Source: a virus
Strand: one strand, 5' to 3'
IMG/VR virus record: IMGVR_UViG_3300037558_002079
Location: 1-25,199 of that record
DNA length: 25,199 bases
The position numbers and the translations under genes are program-made. Positions 5,195 through 13,363 of the stretch are shown here, piece after piece. Numbering within the stretch: the first letter of the stretch is position 1; each line of letters opens with the position of its first letter. Under the pieces are notes generated by a model. The model saw only the letters and a program-made list of their open reading frames with translations, was not told the DNA's origin and ran no database searches.

Positions 5195-6372
5195 AAAACT
5201 TTCTGTAGGGCTTTGATTAATTCATTGATAAGGCTGTCATCGTGTAATGGAGTTGGAGTAAACCGTAATCTTTCTGTGCCGACTGGCACCGTGGGTGCAT
5301 TTATAGGTTGCACATAGATATTATGATCATTTAACAGATCATCACTTATTTTCTTACAGTGTGTAGGATTGCCTACCATCAAAGGAATAATATGGGTTGT
5401 AGCTGCAGGAAATATATCAAAATTTAAATCCTGTAAATGATTTTTAAGAGTCTTTGCTTGAAGTTGTTGGCACTTACGTAATTCATTATGATCCATAACA
5501 TATTTTATGCTTGCAAGAGCTCCTGCACAGATCACAGGACTTAGGCTGGTTGTGAAAATAAATCCACTTGATAAACTCCTTATGCAATCTAACACAATAG
5601 AATCACCTGCGATATATCCTCCCTGCATGCCGAACGCTTTCCCTAAGGTGCCATTAATAATGTCTACATTATCATAGAGTGAATATTCTTCTAACTTGCC
5701 TCCTCCTGTTTCTCCGTAAAGACCAACTGCATGTACTTCGTCTATATAGGTAACAGCATTATATTTTTTTGCTAAGTCGCAAATGTCAGCCATTGGAGAA
5801 ACATCCCCATCCATGCTATACACAGATTCAAACACAATGCAAGATGTGCCTGATGTTTCTTTTAAAGCCGATTCTAAATCACCCATATCGTTGTGCTGCC
5901 AAACACGTTTGGGAGCCCCACTGTGCCTTATCCCTTGAATAAGAGATGCATGATTCTTGCTATCACTGAGGTATGTTAGGTTGGGAATGATCTTGGGTAA
6001 GGTGATTAGCGTCCATTCATTTGCAACAAATGCGGACGTAAACAAAAGCCCTGCTGGTTTTTTGTGCAACAAGGCAATCTGTTTTTCTAGTGCAACATGA
6101 TAATGGCTAGTACCTCCAATATTCCTTGTACCTCCACTGCCAGTGCCTGTTTGATCTAGTGCAGTGTGCATAGCATCTATAACAGTTTTATTCTGTCCCA
6201 TGCCAAGATAATCATTACTACACCAATTTACTACAGATTTAATAGCGTATGGACCATACCATATTGCTTCAGGAAATTTATCTTTTTGCCTAACAATATC
6301 ATTGAATATCCTATAACGTCCTGAGGATTGTAAATTATGTATCGTGTTATGAAAGTGTTCTAGATCAATCAT
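5191..6372 (-). CDS. hemA: 5-aminolevulinate synthase (ALAS)
   Basis: A 393-residue PLP enzyme of the alpha-oxoamine synthase family that condenses glycine with succinyl-CoA to 5-aminolevulinate, the first step of the C4 (Shemin) route to haem and other tetrapyrroles. ALAS rather than BioF or KBL is shown by GRYRIF with Arg21, CSNDYLGMG (51-59), the threonine in [12 protein letters not shown] (Thr82), [12 protein letters not shown] (His141), DEVHAVG (Asp211), the PLP lysine Lys245 in GTLGKAFG, and [14 protein letters not shown] near the end with the carboxylate-binding arginine. The length equals that of alphaproteobacterial ALAS (about 400) and no catalytic residue is missing. It lies alone on the minus strand between rightward genes. 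No ribosome site is visible; a TAAATA box ends 4 bases before the ATG. Shemin-pathway genes have been reported in aquatic phage sequences. Confidence 0.95.
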   Translation of the reverse strand: MIDLEHFHNTIHNLQSSGRYRIFNDIVRQKDKFPEAIWYGPYAIKSVVNWCSNDYLGMGQNKTVIDAMHTALDQTGTGSGGTRNIGGTSHYHVALEKQIALLHKKPAGLLFTSAFVANEWTLITLPKIIPNLTYLSDSKNHASLIQGIRHSGAPKRVWQHNDMGDLESALKETSGTSCIVFESVYSMDGDVSPMADICDLAKKYNAVTYIDEVHAVGLYGETGGGKLEEYSLYDNVDIINGTLGKAFGMQGGYIAGDSIVLDCIRSLSSGFIFTTSLSPVICAGALASIKYVMDHNELRKCQQLQAKTLKNHLQDLNFDIFPAATTHIIPLMVGNPTHCKKISDDLLNDHNIYVQPINAPTVPVGTERLRFTPTPLHDDSLINELIKALQKVF

Positions 6373-6376
6373 AACG

Positions 6377-6382
6377 TATTTA
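6377..6382 (-). promoter_or_regulatory. TAAATA box at hemA
   Basis: On the minus strand TAAATA ends 4 bases before the hemA ATG, the same spacing as at guaA. It lies back to back with the rightward CTAAATA at 6384-6390, so the two may form a divergent late promoter pair. This rests on the motif alone. Confidence 0.35.
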
Positions 6383-6383
6383 A

Positions 6384-6390
6384 CTAAATA
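6384..6390 (+). promoter_or_regulatory. late-promoter-like box CTAAATA
   Basis: CTAAATA lies 19 bases before the GTG start at 6410, with AAGGAA between as ribosome site. The same layout recurs at 3946 and 6958. Confidence 0.5.
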
Positions 6391-6409
6391 TTGACATCAA
6401 GGAAACAGT

Positions 6410-6937
6410 GTGAAGCAAGTACTATTTGAAGAATTTAAAGAATTAATACCCCAAGGACGGTATAATTTGATAGGAGAAATTGGCGTTCACAAGTGTTCAA
6501 CCGCAAAACAACTTATATCACATTTTTACAATGATAGTAAATTAACATATTATGGATATGACATATTTGAAGGACGAGTTGACAAAGCATTTCATAAATC
6601 AGAACGAAACGGAAAAGGTCCTTGCTATCTACAGGTTGCAACAAACACATTAGATAAAGTAGTAGAATGGTATCCAAACCTAAGATATAAACTTTTTCAA
6701 GGTTATACGCAGGATACACTTAGAGTAACAGTGTTTGATTTTGTTTATATTGATGGAGGTCATAGCTACGAAACAGTAATGCATGATTATGCGAAAGTAA
6801 AAGATAGCAAAGTGATAATTTTTGATGATGTTCAAATGCCTGCAGTTGCTAAGGCTGTTCATGAAATCCAAGATACTAGGCCTATAACCTTCAAAAAAAG
6901 TGTAAGCAAACATCTATGGGCTGCGATATACAATTAA
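6410..6937 (+). CDS. class I SAM-dependent methyltransferase
   Basis: A 175-residue Rossmann-fold methyltransferase of the small Methyltransf_24-like type. Motif I is GEIGVHKCS (22-30), the acidic end of strand 2 is YGYDIFEG (48-55), the metal/substrate motif is FDFVYIDGGHSY (109-120) and strand 5 ends in VIIFDD (135-140). The YIDGGHSY pattern is typical of sugar- or small-molecule-modifying members, but the substrate cannot be read from the sequence. It begins with GTG behind a CTAAATA box and ribosome site. It stands just before the virion genes, so modification of virion glycans, the host surface or DNA bases are all open. Confidence 0.82.
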   Translation: MKQVLFEEFKELIPQGRYNLIGEIGVHKCSTAKQLISHFYNDSKLTYYGYDIFEGRVDKAFHKSERNGKGPCYLQVATNTLDKVVEWYPNLRYKLFQGYTQDTLRVTVFDFVYIDGGHSYETVMHDYAKVKDSKVIIFDDVQMPAVAKAVHEIQDTRPITFKKSVSKHLWAAIYN

Positions 6938-6957
6938 TCCACGTAAAACAAACACGG

Positions 6958-6964
6958 CTAAATA
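6958..6964 (+). promoter_or_regulatory. late-promoter-like box CTAAATA ahead of the virion operon
   Basis: CTAAATA lies 17 bases before the ATG at 6982, with AAGGA between. It is the last clear box of this kind with a ribosome site before the long run of structural genes, so it may start the main late transcript. Confidence 0.5.
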
Positions 6965-6981
6965 TAGTATAAGGATATGAT

Positions 6982-7218
6982 ATGCGAGCAAAAGAATTTA
7001 CTATTAATGTACCTATAAACATTAAGATTAATGGCGATGGTGACCCGGAAATAGATGTTGCGGGTCAAACACAGGAAGATCCAGAACCAGAAGATGCTGA
7101 TCCAATATTTGTTGGACCACAGCAACAACAAATAGAACTAGACAAAGTATCAAACGGCAAAAAATCTATCGTAGGCGCACAATTAACAGATGATGCAGAA
7201 GAAGACGAAGTTAATTAA
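6982..7218 (+). CDS. acidic small protein at the head of the virion operon (78 aa)
   Basis: A 78-residue, very acidic protein. Strands around FTINVPINIKINGDGD and a C-terminal TDDAEEDEVN flank a Pro/Asp/Glu-rich middle and a QQQQ run. No family is recognised and no signal peptide is present. It starts 17 bp after the CTAAATA box and ends 9 bp before the first fibre-like gene, so it is most likely a minor virion protein or an assembly factor. This is context only. Confidence 0.65.
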   Translation: MRAKEFTINVPINIKINGDGDPEIDVAGQTQEDPEPEDADPIFVGPQQQQIELDKVSNGKKSIVGAQLTDDAEEDEVN

Positions 7219-7227
7219 GGATAAATT

Positions 7228-7776
7228 ATGTCACTATACAAGGTATGGGCATCTTATAAACCTACTGCTGTAGCTGCGAATTTTGTAGGTGATAAAGGCG
7301 ATATTTTCTATGCTGAGGATGGAAAACTTAAATTAAGTGATGGTGTGACTCAAGGTGGTGTTAGTATTATGACTGATAGCACTGTGAATATGGATAATCT
7401 CGAACAGAATATTCAACCAGCAACTGACGATACATATGATTTAGGATCACCTGATGCTGCTTGGCAGGCTTTATATGTCAGTGACGATGGTGGGTTATAT
7501 GTTGGTGATCAACAAATTAAAGTTAATGCCAATAATCAATTAGAGTTGCCTGCTGGAACACAGGTCAAGCAGGCAGACGGTACTCTTAAACCTGTTGGAA
7601 ATACTATTGATCCATCACAGATTGGCCTACAGGTGTATGTTGAAACTCTGGTAAATACACAAACATCAAATGCCCAGGAGGGCGCTCTGCTGCAATTACA
7701 AAGTGGTAATTGGACTGGCACGAATACAATCGATACACAGGCTGGTGAACTGGTTATCACCGGTGGAGTATATTAA
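7228..7776 (+). CDS. virion structural / tail-fibre-like protein (182 aa)
   Basis: The N-terminal part carries the short module found at the start of many phage fibre proteins: GDIFYAEDGKLKLSDGVTQG (about 24-43), related to the GEL-x-VNT-x-DGKLFxK module of the genes downstream. Residues 65-90 carry DDTYDLGSPDAAWQALYVS, the repeat seen in fibre shafts of T4-like marine phages. The C-terminal half is rich in Gln, Thr and Gly and should form beta structure. It lacks a globular tip, so it is probably an adaptor or shaft piece. The ribosome site is AAGGA, and the gap to the acidic gene upstream is 9 bp. Confidence 0.75.
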   Translation: MSLYKVWASYKPTAVAANFVGDKGDIFYAEDGKLKLSDGVTQGGVSIMTDSTVNMDNLEQNIQPATDDTYDLGSPDAAWQALYVSDDGGLYVGDQQIKVNANNQLELPAGTQVKQADGTLKPVGNTIDPSQIGLQVYVETLVNTQTSNAQEGALLQLQSGNWTGTNTIDTQAGELVITGGVY

Positions 7777-7785
7777 GGAGTAATA

Positions 7786-10362
7786 ATGGCAACCAAAATT
7801 CAAATTAAACGTACTAATACAGGTGCTATCCCATCTAGTGTAAATTCAGGTGAATTAGTCTATGTGTATAACGGGACTGGTACTGAGACTTCTCACAAAG
7901 AAAAATTATTTATTGGTGATTTTACCGGACAAAACTTTCAAGCAGTAGGTGGTAAATTTTTTACAGACATGTTAGATGTTACTGCTGGTGCAGTGACTGC
8001 TGGAAAAGCTGTTGTTTTGGATAGTAGTAAAAAAATAGATGAATTCTCCGTTGATAATATTAAAATAGATGGAAATTCTATCACTACTACCGATACCAGT
8101 GGAGATCTTAGTCTTTTGCCAGACAACGCTGGATTTACGATTATTAAAAATCCAAAAATTAGTATAGGAGGCGTGATAACAGAATTGACTGAATTTGTGC
8201 AAGACAATTCAGGTGGAACACTTACACAAGATGCAGGTCAAGCAATTGACATAACCTATAATGATAACCTCGGCACTACTACGCTTGGCATAGCTGCTGG
8301 TAAAGTGGGTACCACAGAATTAGCAAATGGTAGTGTTAATGCTGCAAAATTAGATGCAGATGCCGTAACAACTGCCAAAATTCTTGATGCAAATGTTACA
8401 GGAGTTAAATTAGCAGATGGTGCAGTAACCAGCGCAAAAATTGGTACTGATCAAGTTGACAATACGCATCTTGCCGCTAACAGTGTTGATGCAGAACAAA
8501 TCAAAACCAATGCAGTGACAGGTGATAAAATCGCTGCAGGTGCAGTGGTTGGCACAAAAATTGGTGCAGATGCAATTGATGATACAAAAATAGCTGATAA
8601 TGCAGTCAAAAACGAGCATCTTGCAAATGATGCTGTAGGCACATCTGAAATTGCAAACCTAGCAGTTACAGGAGCAAAGATTGCTGCAACAACTATTCAA
8701 GGCACTAACATTCAAAACGGAGCAATTGACTCCACACAACTTGCTACTGGCTCAGTAAGAGGTACAGATAGTGTTAATGGTGCACAAGAAATTGCAGCAT
8801 CAACAATTACTGCGGCAGAATTAGCAAATAATGCAGTAGAAACAAATAAAATTAAAGATGGAGCTGTATCAGCTGCTAAACTTGCTGATGCAATCATTAC
8901 CTCAACACATATTGTAAACGGCACTATTGAAACTGCTGATATAAAAAACAATGCCATAACTTCTGCAAAAATTGCTGATGATGCAGTTGATACCACAGAA
9001 ATAAAAAATGATGCTGTCACAGAAGCTAAAATACTCGCAGGCGCTGTTACCCATGTAAAATTAGCTACTAATGCGGTCGAATCTGATAATATAAAAGATG
9101 GTAATGTTACACATGCAAAATTAGATGCTGCTGCTGTGGAAGTTGATAACATTAAAGATGCTACAATAACAGGTACAAAAATTGCAGCAAATACAATTAC
9201 CGCAACCAATATTGCAGGCAATGAAATAACCGCAGCAGAGATTGCAGCCGGTACAATTACAAATACAGAAATATCAAATGCCACAATTGAAAATGCAAAA
9301 CTTGTAAATAGTTCTATCAAAATAGGTAGTACCACTATTGCTTTAGGCACCACAGGTGCAACAGATATAGCAGGCATTACTAGTCTTGTTGTAGATAATA
9401 TTTCTGTGAACGGCAACACTATTGTAACCAATGATAACACAGCGGCATTAGTACTAGAAACACTTAACAGTCAAAATATTAGCTTGGCGCCAAATGGTGA
9501 CGGCACAATAGCAGTTCCTTCAAATTATAATACAAGAACAGGATTTGGTGATGATAGCCTTACAAATAAAAAATATGTTGATGCTGTTGCAGCTGGTCTA
9601 GCTATTAAAAATGCAGTAAAAGTTGCAACAACAGTAGAATTAGCTGGAGTGACTTACACCCATAATGCAGGTACAATTGCTAGCGATACCAATGCTACTC
9701 TTGTGATTGATGGTCATACTGTGTTGCAAGGTGAAAGAGTCTTGGTTAAAGATCAAACAGCAGACGGTGGAGGTACAACTAATGCTGTGCAAAATGGTAT
9801 ATACACTCTTACCACAGTGGGCAACACAAGTCCAGGAGTTGCATGGGTTTTAACTAGAGCGGATGATGCTAATACCGATGCAGAACTACCAGGAGGTGCA
9901 TTTTTCTTCGTAGAAGTTGGTAGTATAAATGGAGATGCAGGTTTTGTTACAACACATAATGGTACCCCTACATTAGGTACCACCGCCATTGCCTTTACTC
10001 AGTTTTCCGGAGCTGGAACCATTATTGCTGGTGATGCAATGGGCAAAACAGGTAACACACTTAACGTAAAATTTGATGGTGTTACCATAGAGCAAAATGC
10101 AGACGCATTACGTGTGAAAGATGGTGCAATTGACAATGATAAGGTAAAAGCAGCTACTATCTCTGGCAGCTTTGGATCCAGTGGTTATACTACATCTGGT
10201 ATCTTGCAATCCAAATTAGCAATGAATGCAGCCGTGGCTACGAAATCCTCAGCAACTGGAATTACAGAAAGTGATTTAGGAATAGCACACTTTGATGCTA
10301 ACCAATTTAGCGTGATATCAGGTTTTGCAACTGTAAACGCACTTGACGGAGGCAGTTACTAA
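7786..10362 (+). CDS. long tail-fibre protein with tandem decapeptide repeats (858 aa)
   Basis: The largest protein in the window. Residues 1-50 hold an attachment module (IQIKRTNTGAIPSS, then GELVYVYNGTG). About residues 181-507 are 32 tandem 10-residue repeats of the form xxAVxxxKIA, with one 7-residue insertion after the fifteenth. The strict period suggests a regular beta-helical or triple-stranded shaft. A linker leads to a roughly 150-residue domain (595-745) with KKYVDAVAAGL, HTVLQGERVLVKDQT and QNGIYTL, closely related to residues 358-500 of the 690-residue protein downstream. The C-terminal 110 residues are Ala/Ser-rich with no known fold. AAGGAG precedes the ATG. A shaft of a long tail fibre is the likely role; no enzymatic motif is seen. 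Confidence 0.85.
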   Translation: MATKIQIKRTNTGAIPSSVNSGELVYVYNGTGTETSHKEKLFIGDFTGQNFQAVGGKFFTDMLDVTAGAVTAGKAVVLDSSKKIDEFSVDNIKIDGNSITTTDTSGDLSLLPDNAGFTIIKNPKISIGGVITELTEFVQDNSGGTLTQDAGQAIDITYNDNLGTTTLGIAAGKVGTTELANGSVNAAKLDADAVTTAKILDANVTGVKLADGAVTSAKIGTDQVDNTHLAANSVDAEQIKTNAVTGDKIAAGAVVGTKIGADAIDDTKIADNAVKNEHLANDAVGTSEIANLAVTGAKIAATTIQGTNIQNGAIDSTQLATGSVRGTDSVNGAQEIAASTITAAELANNAVETNKIKDGAVSAAKLADAIITSTHIVNGTIETADIKNNAITSAKIADDAVDTTEIKNDAVTEAKILAGAVTHVKLATNAVESDNIKDGNVTHAKLDAAAVEVDNIKDATITGTKIAANTITATNIAGNEITAAEIAAGTITNTEISNATIENAKLVNSSIKIGSTTIALGTTGATDIAGITSLVVDNISVNGNTIVTNDNTAALVLETLNSQNISLAPNGDGTIAVPSNYNTRTGFGDDSLTNKKYVDAVAAGLAIKNAVKVATTVELAGVTYTHNAGTIASDTNATLVIDGHTVLQGERVLVKDQTADGGGTTNAVQNGIYTLTTVGNTSPGVAWVLTRADDANTDAELPGGAFFFVEVGSINGDAGFVTTHNGTPTLGTTAIAFTQFSGAGTIIAGDAMGKTGNTLNVKFDGVTIEQNADALRVKDGAIDNDKVKAATISGSFGSSGYTTSGILQSKLAMNAAVATKSSATGITESDLGIAHFDANQFSVISGFATVNALDGGSY
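8326..9306 (+). repeat. 32 tandem 30-bp (decapeptide) units within the long fibre gene
   Basis: The protein period is exactly 10 residues: for example DGAVTSAKIG, TNAVTGDKIA, ADAIDDTKIA, DDAVDTTEIK. A small residue plus Val/Ile stands at positions 3-4 and Lys/Glu/His plus Ile/Leu at 8-9. At DNA level the units are diverged (different codons), so the array is old and held by protein structure and is not a fresh expansion. Confidence 0.9.
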
Positions 10363-10373
10363 CAGGATAATAG

Positions 10374-11276
10374 ATGACAACACAAATACAATTAAAAAGG
10401 TCATCTACTGTTGGCAGTGTTCCTACTGCATCAGATCTAGAATATGGTGAACTTGCAGTCAATACTAGAGACGGAAAGTTATTTTTCAAACATTTAGACT
10501 CTAATGGTGCGGAACAGATCATAAGCATTGTGGAGGATAAAGAAGATAACTTTTCTATTGATAGCAGTGGATTAACATATAGTTCTAGTAATACTTTAAA
10601 GACTGTGCTAGATGATCTTGATGCAACTATAATTACAAAAGCAGATTTCAGTGCCACTACTAATACTGCAAGTGGCACTGGTGATTTATCATATAATAAT
10701 GCTACAGGTGTATTTTCTTTAACACCACCTGTAGTGCCTACATCAATTACAAATTTAGGTATAAGTGACGGACAATCTGGACAATTTTTACAAACAGATG
10801 GTGCAGGTAGTTTTTCCTTCGCATCAGTTGCTAATCCTTTAACAGTAAAAAAAATAAATTCTAATAATACAGCATTAACAACTGTAAACAATGTAACTGA
10901 TATTCGTTTTGATACTGATAGCGGATTTGATGTAACAGATCTAGGATCAGGTGCAGTAAAAATACAGATGAACTCTACTTTCAAGACTTGGAAAGTAAGC
11001 GGTGAAACAGATTTAGTTGCAACAGGTTTAGATATAATAGAAATTGTTGCAGGATCTGGTATTGAAATCCTTACAAATCCAACAGGAAGCACCTATAAGC
11101 AATTGACAATTAACAATACACGGTTTGGTACTGGATCAGGTGGAGGTGCAATTGGAGTAATTATAGATATTTCTATTGCAGATGATGGAGATATGTTGTT
11201 ACATCATGTTGATACTTTTAACAGCGATAATGCCAAAATAAACAGCAACGGAGAATTTATCTTAACAGATGAATAA
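10374..11276 (+). CDS. virion structural / tail-fibre protein (300 aa)
   Basis: It begins with the fibre attachment module: IQLKRSSTVGSVPTASDL, then YGELAVNTRDGKLFFK at 23-38. A middle part has DLSYNNATGVFSLTPP (near 104-119) and the linker DGQSGQFLQTDGAGSFSF, both standard pieces of T4-like fibre proteins. The C-terminal 150 residues are beta-rich with no known tip fold and an acidic end. The next gene, 11 bp downstream, is also a fibre protein. It is probably a trimeric baseplate- or fibre-associated protein. The family assignment rests on modules and context. Confidence 0.78.
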   Translation: MTTQIQLKRSSTVGSVPTASDLEYGELAVNTRDGKLFFKHLDSNGAEQIISIVEDKEDNFSIDSSGLTYSSSNTLKTVLDDLDATIITKADFSATTNTASGTGDLSYNNATGVFSLTPPVVPTSITNLGISDGQSGQFLQTDGAGSFSFASVANPLTVKKINSNNTALTTVNNVTDIRFDTDSGFDVTDLGSGAVKIQMNSTFKTWKVSGETDLVATGLDIIEIVAGSGIEILTNPTGSTYKQLTINNTRFGTGSGGGAIGVIIDISIADDGDMLLHHVDTFNSDNAKINSNGEFILTDE

Positions 11277-11287
11277 AAGGACATAGT

Positions 11288-13360
11288 ATGGCAACTTTAA
11301 ATTTAGGCAGGGTAAGATTAAATTTCAAAGGAGAGTACAGTACTCTTAATGGAACCGATCTAGAATTTTTTGATGCTGTTACCCATAGTGGATCATTATA
11401 TGTGGTCACTGCTACGGGGATAACCACAGTGGTTGACACTGACAGTGGCAATCGACCTCCTAGCACAACAGGCCAATCTAGTTTCAAAAAGATCACAGAA
11501 GGTTTTCAATTCCACACTACCTGGAATGACAATAAAATATATTATAAAAATGACATAGTATTCTATGCAAATACCAGTTACATTGCTGTGGCAGAAGTCC
11601 CTACTAGCACGAGTAATCCTGCTACAGAGGTTGCTAATGCCACAGGATATTGGGCTCCATTAGCGCAAGGTTTTGGTAATTACATTTCAACTTACAATGG
11701 TACTACTGTACTTGCAGAAGGAGATATGGTAAGATGGCAAGGCTCTTTATATCGAGCTAAGACTGCTACCACAAATAGTCAAACTCCTAGCAACACTGCA
11801 GCAAGTTTTGATGTTGTAATTCCAGGATTTGATCCGCAAGGCACATGGAGTGCAGGCACATATGTTTATCGGCAAGTAGTAGAATTCCATGGCAAATCTT
11901 ATGTAGTAGTAGCAGAAGCTGGTACCACCCAGCAGCCATTAAATGCCACCACAGGCCTAGTACAAAGTGATTGGAAACTTTTAATAAACGGATTTAAGTT
12001 CGTTGGTGATTATGATGCAAGCAGTAGTGACGGATATTATGCTGGAGACATGATAGATTTCAATAATGTGTTGTATGCAGTCACTGGTAGACTACCGAGT
12101 GGTACCACTCCAATCCAAGCACCTAATGAAGTCAATCTAATTCTCCAAGCACCTACACTTGATCTACAAGATTTAGGAAATGTATCTACAACAAATGTAT
12201 CAACAGGAAGTTTGTTGAGATACAACGCAGATAACAAATGGCATGCAAGTGATGTAAACCAAGATCTAGATATATCTCCGTTTGGTAGCACAGGCACTAT
12301 TACAGTTGGTTCTGATTATCACACACGAGGAGCATTTAGTTCTCACAGTCTAGCACCAAAAGCCTATGTTGATTCTTTGTCTAATGGGCTTGATGTTAAA
12401 GCATCATGTAAAGTAGCAACAACACAAAATTTACCATCAAACTATAGTTTTGTAACCTTTTCTCTAACCAGCACCGCAAATGCTGCATTGATTATTGACA
12501 CTATCACTCTGCAGGCAAATGATAGGATCTTAGTCAAGGACCAGACTGATCAAACCCAGAACGGTTTTTATTATGTCACTGACACAGGTAGTGGATCAAC
12601 TCCTTGGGTAATAAAACGCACAGAAGATGCAGATAGTTCTGTGGATGTCACAGGAGGCTCTTTTACTTTTGTAGAGCAAGGGTCGGTAAATGCAAACAAT
12701 GGTTTTGTAGCAACCCATAATGGAAGCCCAACATTTGGCACTACGGATATTACTTTTGAGCAGTTTTCAGGTGCAGGACAGATAGATGCTGGTGCTGGTC
12801 TTATAAAGGCTGGTAACACACTGACTGTGCAAACAGATAACAGCACACTTGAAATCAATAATGATATTGTGAGAATTAAAGATCAAGGTGTTGTGAATGC
12901 AAAAATTGCAAATACCACAATTGATCTCTCAGCCAAGGTTACAAATCAATTACCTGTGGCTAATGGTGGTACAGGGTTAGCCACTGTAACTTCTAATGCA
13001 ATACTCTATGGTAATGGGACTGGTAATTTACAGGTAACTACTGCTGGCACTGGTGGTTACATACTCTATTCAAACAGTGGTACACCTGATTGGACAAATG
13101 TTATCAACGGCGGTATATACGGAACCGGCACTGGTACAACGACTGGATTTTTAGCAAAAATTAAACCTAGGCGCAGTGAAGTATCATTTGAGATACCAAG
13201 TGCAGCTGATATTGAAGAGGGTGAACTTGCGGTAAATACAGTAGATAAAAAAATATATGTTAGAGATAGCAACAATGCTATTATCGAAATAGGTAACACA
13301 GAAGGAGGCGGAGGTGCTGCTTCTGATGATGGATTTATTAATGCACTTATATTTGGATAA
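11288..13360 (+). CDS. tail-fibre protein with carbohydrate-binding-like repeats (690 aa)
   Basis: About residues 70-285 hold four diverged repeats of the pattern W/Y...Y..GDxVxxxxxxYxA...P, for example FHTTWNDNKIYYKNDIVFY and TWSAGTYVYRQVVEFHGKSY. This is the look of small chitin/cellulose-binding modules (CBM5/12 type), so glycan binding is a reasonable guess. Then come the linker LQDLGNVSTT...LLRYN, the domain at 358-500 (KAYVDSLSNGL, ANDRILVKDQT, QNGFYYV) shared with the 858-residue fibre, a repeat-like INNDIVRIKDQG stretch, and a C-terminal copy of the module usually found at the start of such proteins (EEGELAVNTVDKKIYVRD). That unusual C-terminal position suggests fusion or mosaic assembly. 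The Gly-rich end carries no tip domain. Confidence 0.82.
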   Translation: MATLNLGRVRLNFKGEYSTLNGTDLEFFDAVTHSGSLYVVTATGITTVVDTDSGNRPPSTTGQSSFKKITEGFQFHTTWNDNKIYYKNDIVFYANTSYIAVAEVPTSTSNPATEVANATGYWAPLAQGFGNYISTYNGTTVLAEGDMVRWQGSLYRAKTATTNSQTPSNTAASFDVVIPGFDPQGTWSAGTYVYRQVVEFHGKSYVVVAEAGTTQQPLNATTGLVQSDWKLLINGFKFVGDYDASSSDGYYAGDMIDFNNVLYAVTGRLPSGTTPIQAPNEVNLILQAPTLDLQDLGNVSTTNVSTGSLLRYNADNKWHASDVNQDLDISPFGSTGTITVGSDYHTRGAFSSHSLAPKAYVDSLSNGLDVKASCKVATTQNLPSNYSFVTFSLTSTANAALIIDTITLQANDRILVKDQTDQTQNGFYYVTDTGSGSTPWVIKRTEDADSSVDVTGGSFTFVEQGSVNANNGFVATHNGSPTFGTTDITFEQFSGAGQIDAGAGLIKAGNTLTVQTDNSTLEINNDIVRIKDQGVVNAKIANTTIDLSAKVTNQLPVANGGTGLATVTSNAILYGNGTGNLQVTTAGTGGYILYSNSGTPDWTNVINGGIYGTGTGTTTGFLAKIKPRRSEVSFEIPSAADIEEGELAVNTVDKKIYVRDSNNAIIEIGNTEGGGGAASDDGFINALIFG

Positions 13361-13363
13361 CAA

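Noticed and set aside
5180-5200. Bidirectional terminator between the secreted-protein gene and hemA
   Set aside because: The genes overlap by 4 bp and no stem with T-run is seen at the junction.
1027-6372. Bacterial chromosome fragment, because of guaA, hemA, algH, prx and grx
   Set aside because: These genes are interleaved with packed small phage genes and late boxes and lead straight into a fibre operon; a phage genome is the simpler reading.
8326-9306. 30-bp periodic DNA that could suggest a CRISPR-like or satellite array
   Set aside because: The period comes from a 10-residue protein repeat in an open frame; DNA units are diverged, have no spacers and no Cas genes are near.
8712-9440. 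Long leftward open frame (242 codons) opposite the fibre gene
   Set aside because: It is a shadow of the decapeptide repeat: low-complexity Ala/Val/Ser/Ile protein, no ribosome site, and the rightward gene is well supported.
10307-11092. Leftward open frame of 261 codons opposite the 300-aa fibre gene
   Set aside because: It spans the end of one supported gene and most of another on the opposite strand and shows no recognisable domain or ribosome site.
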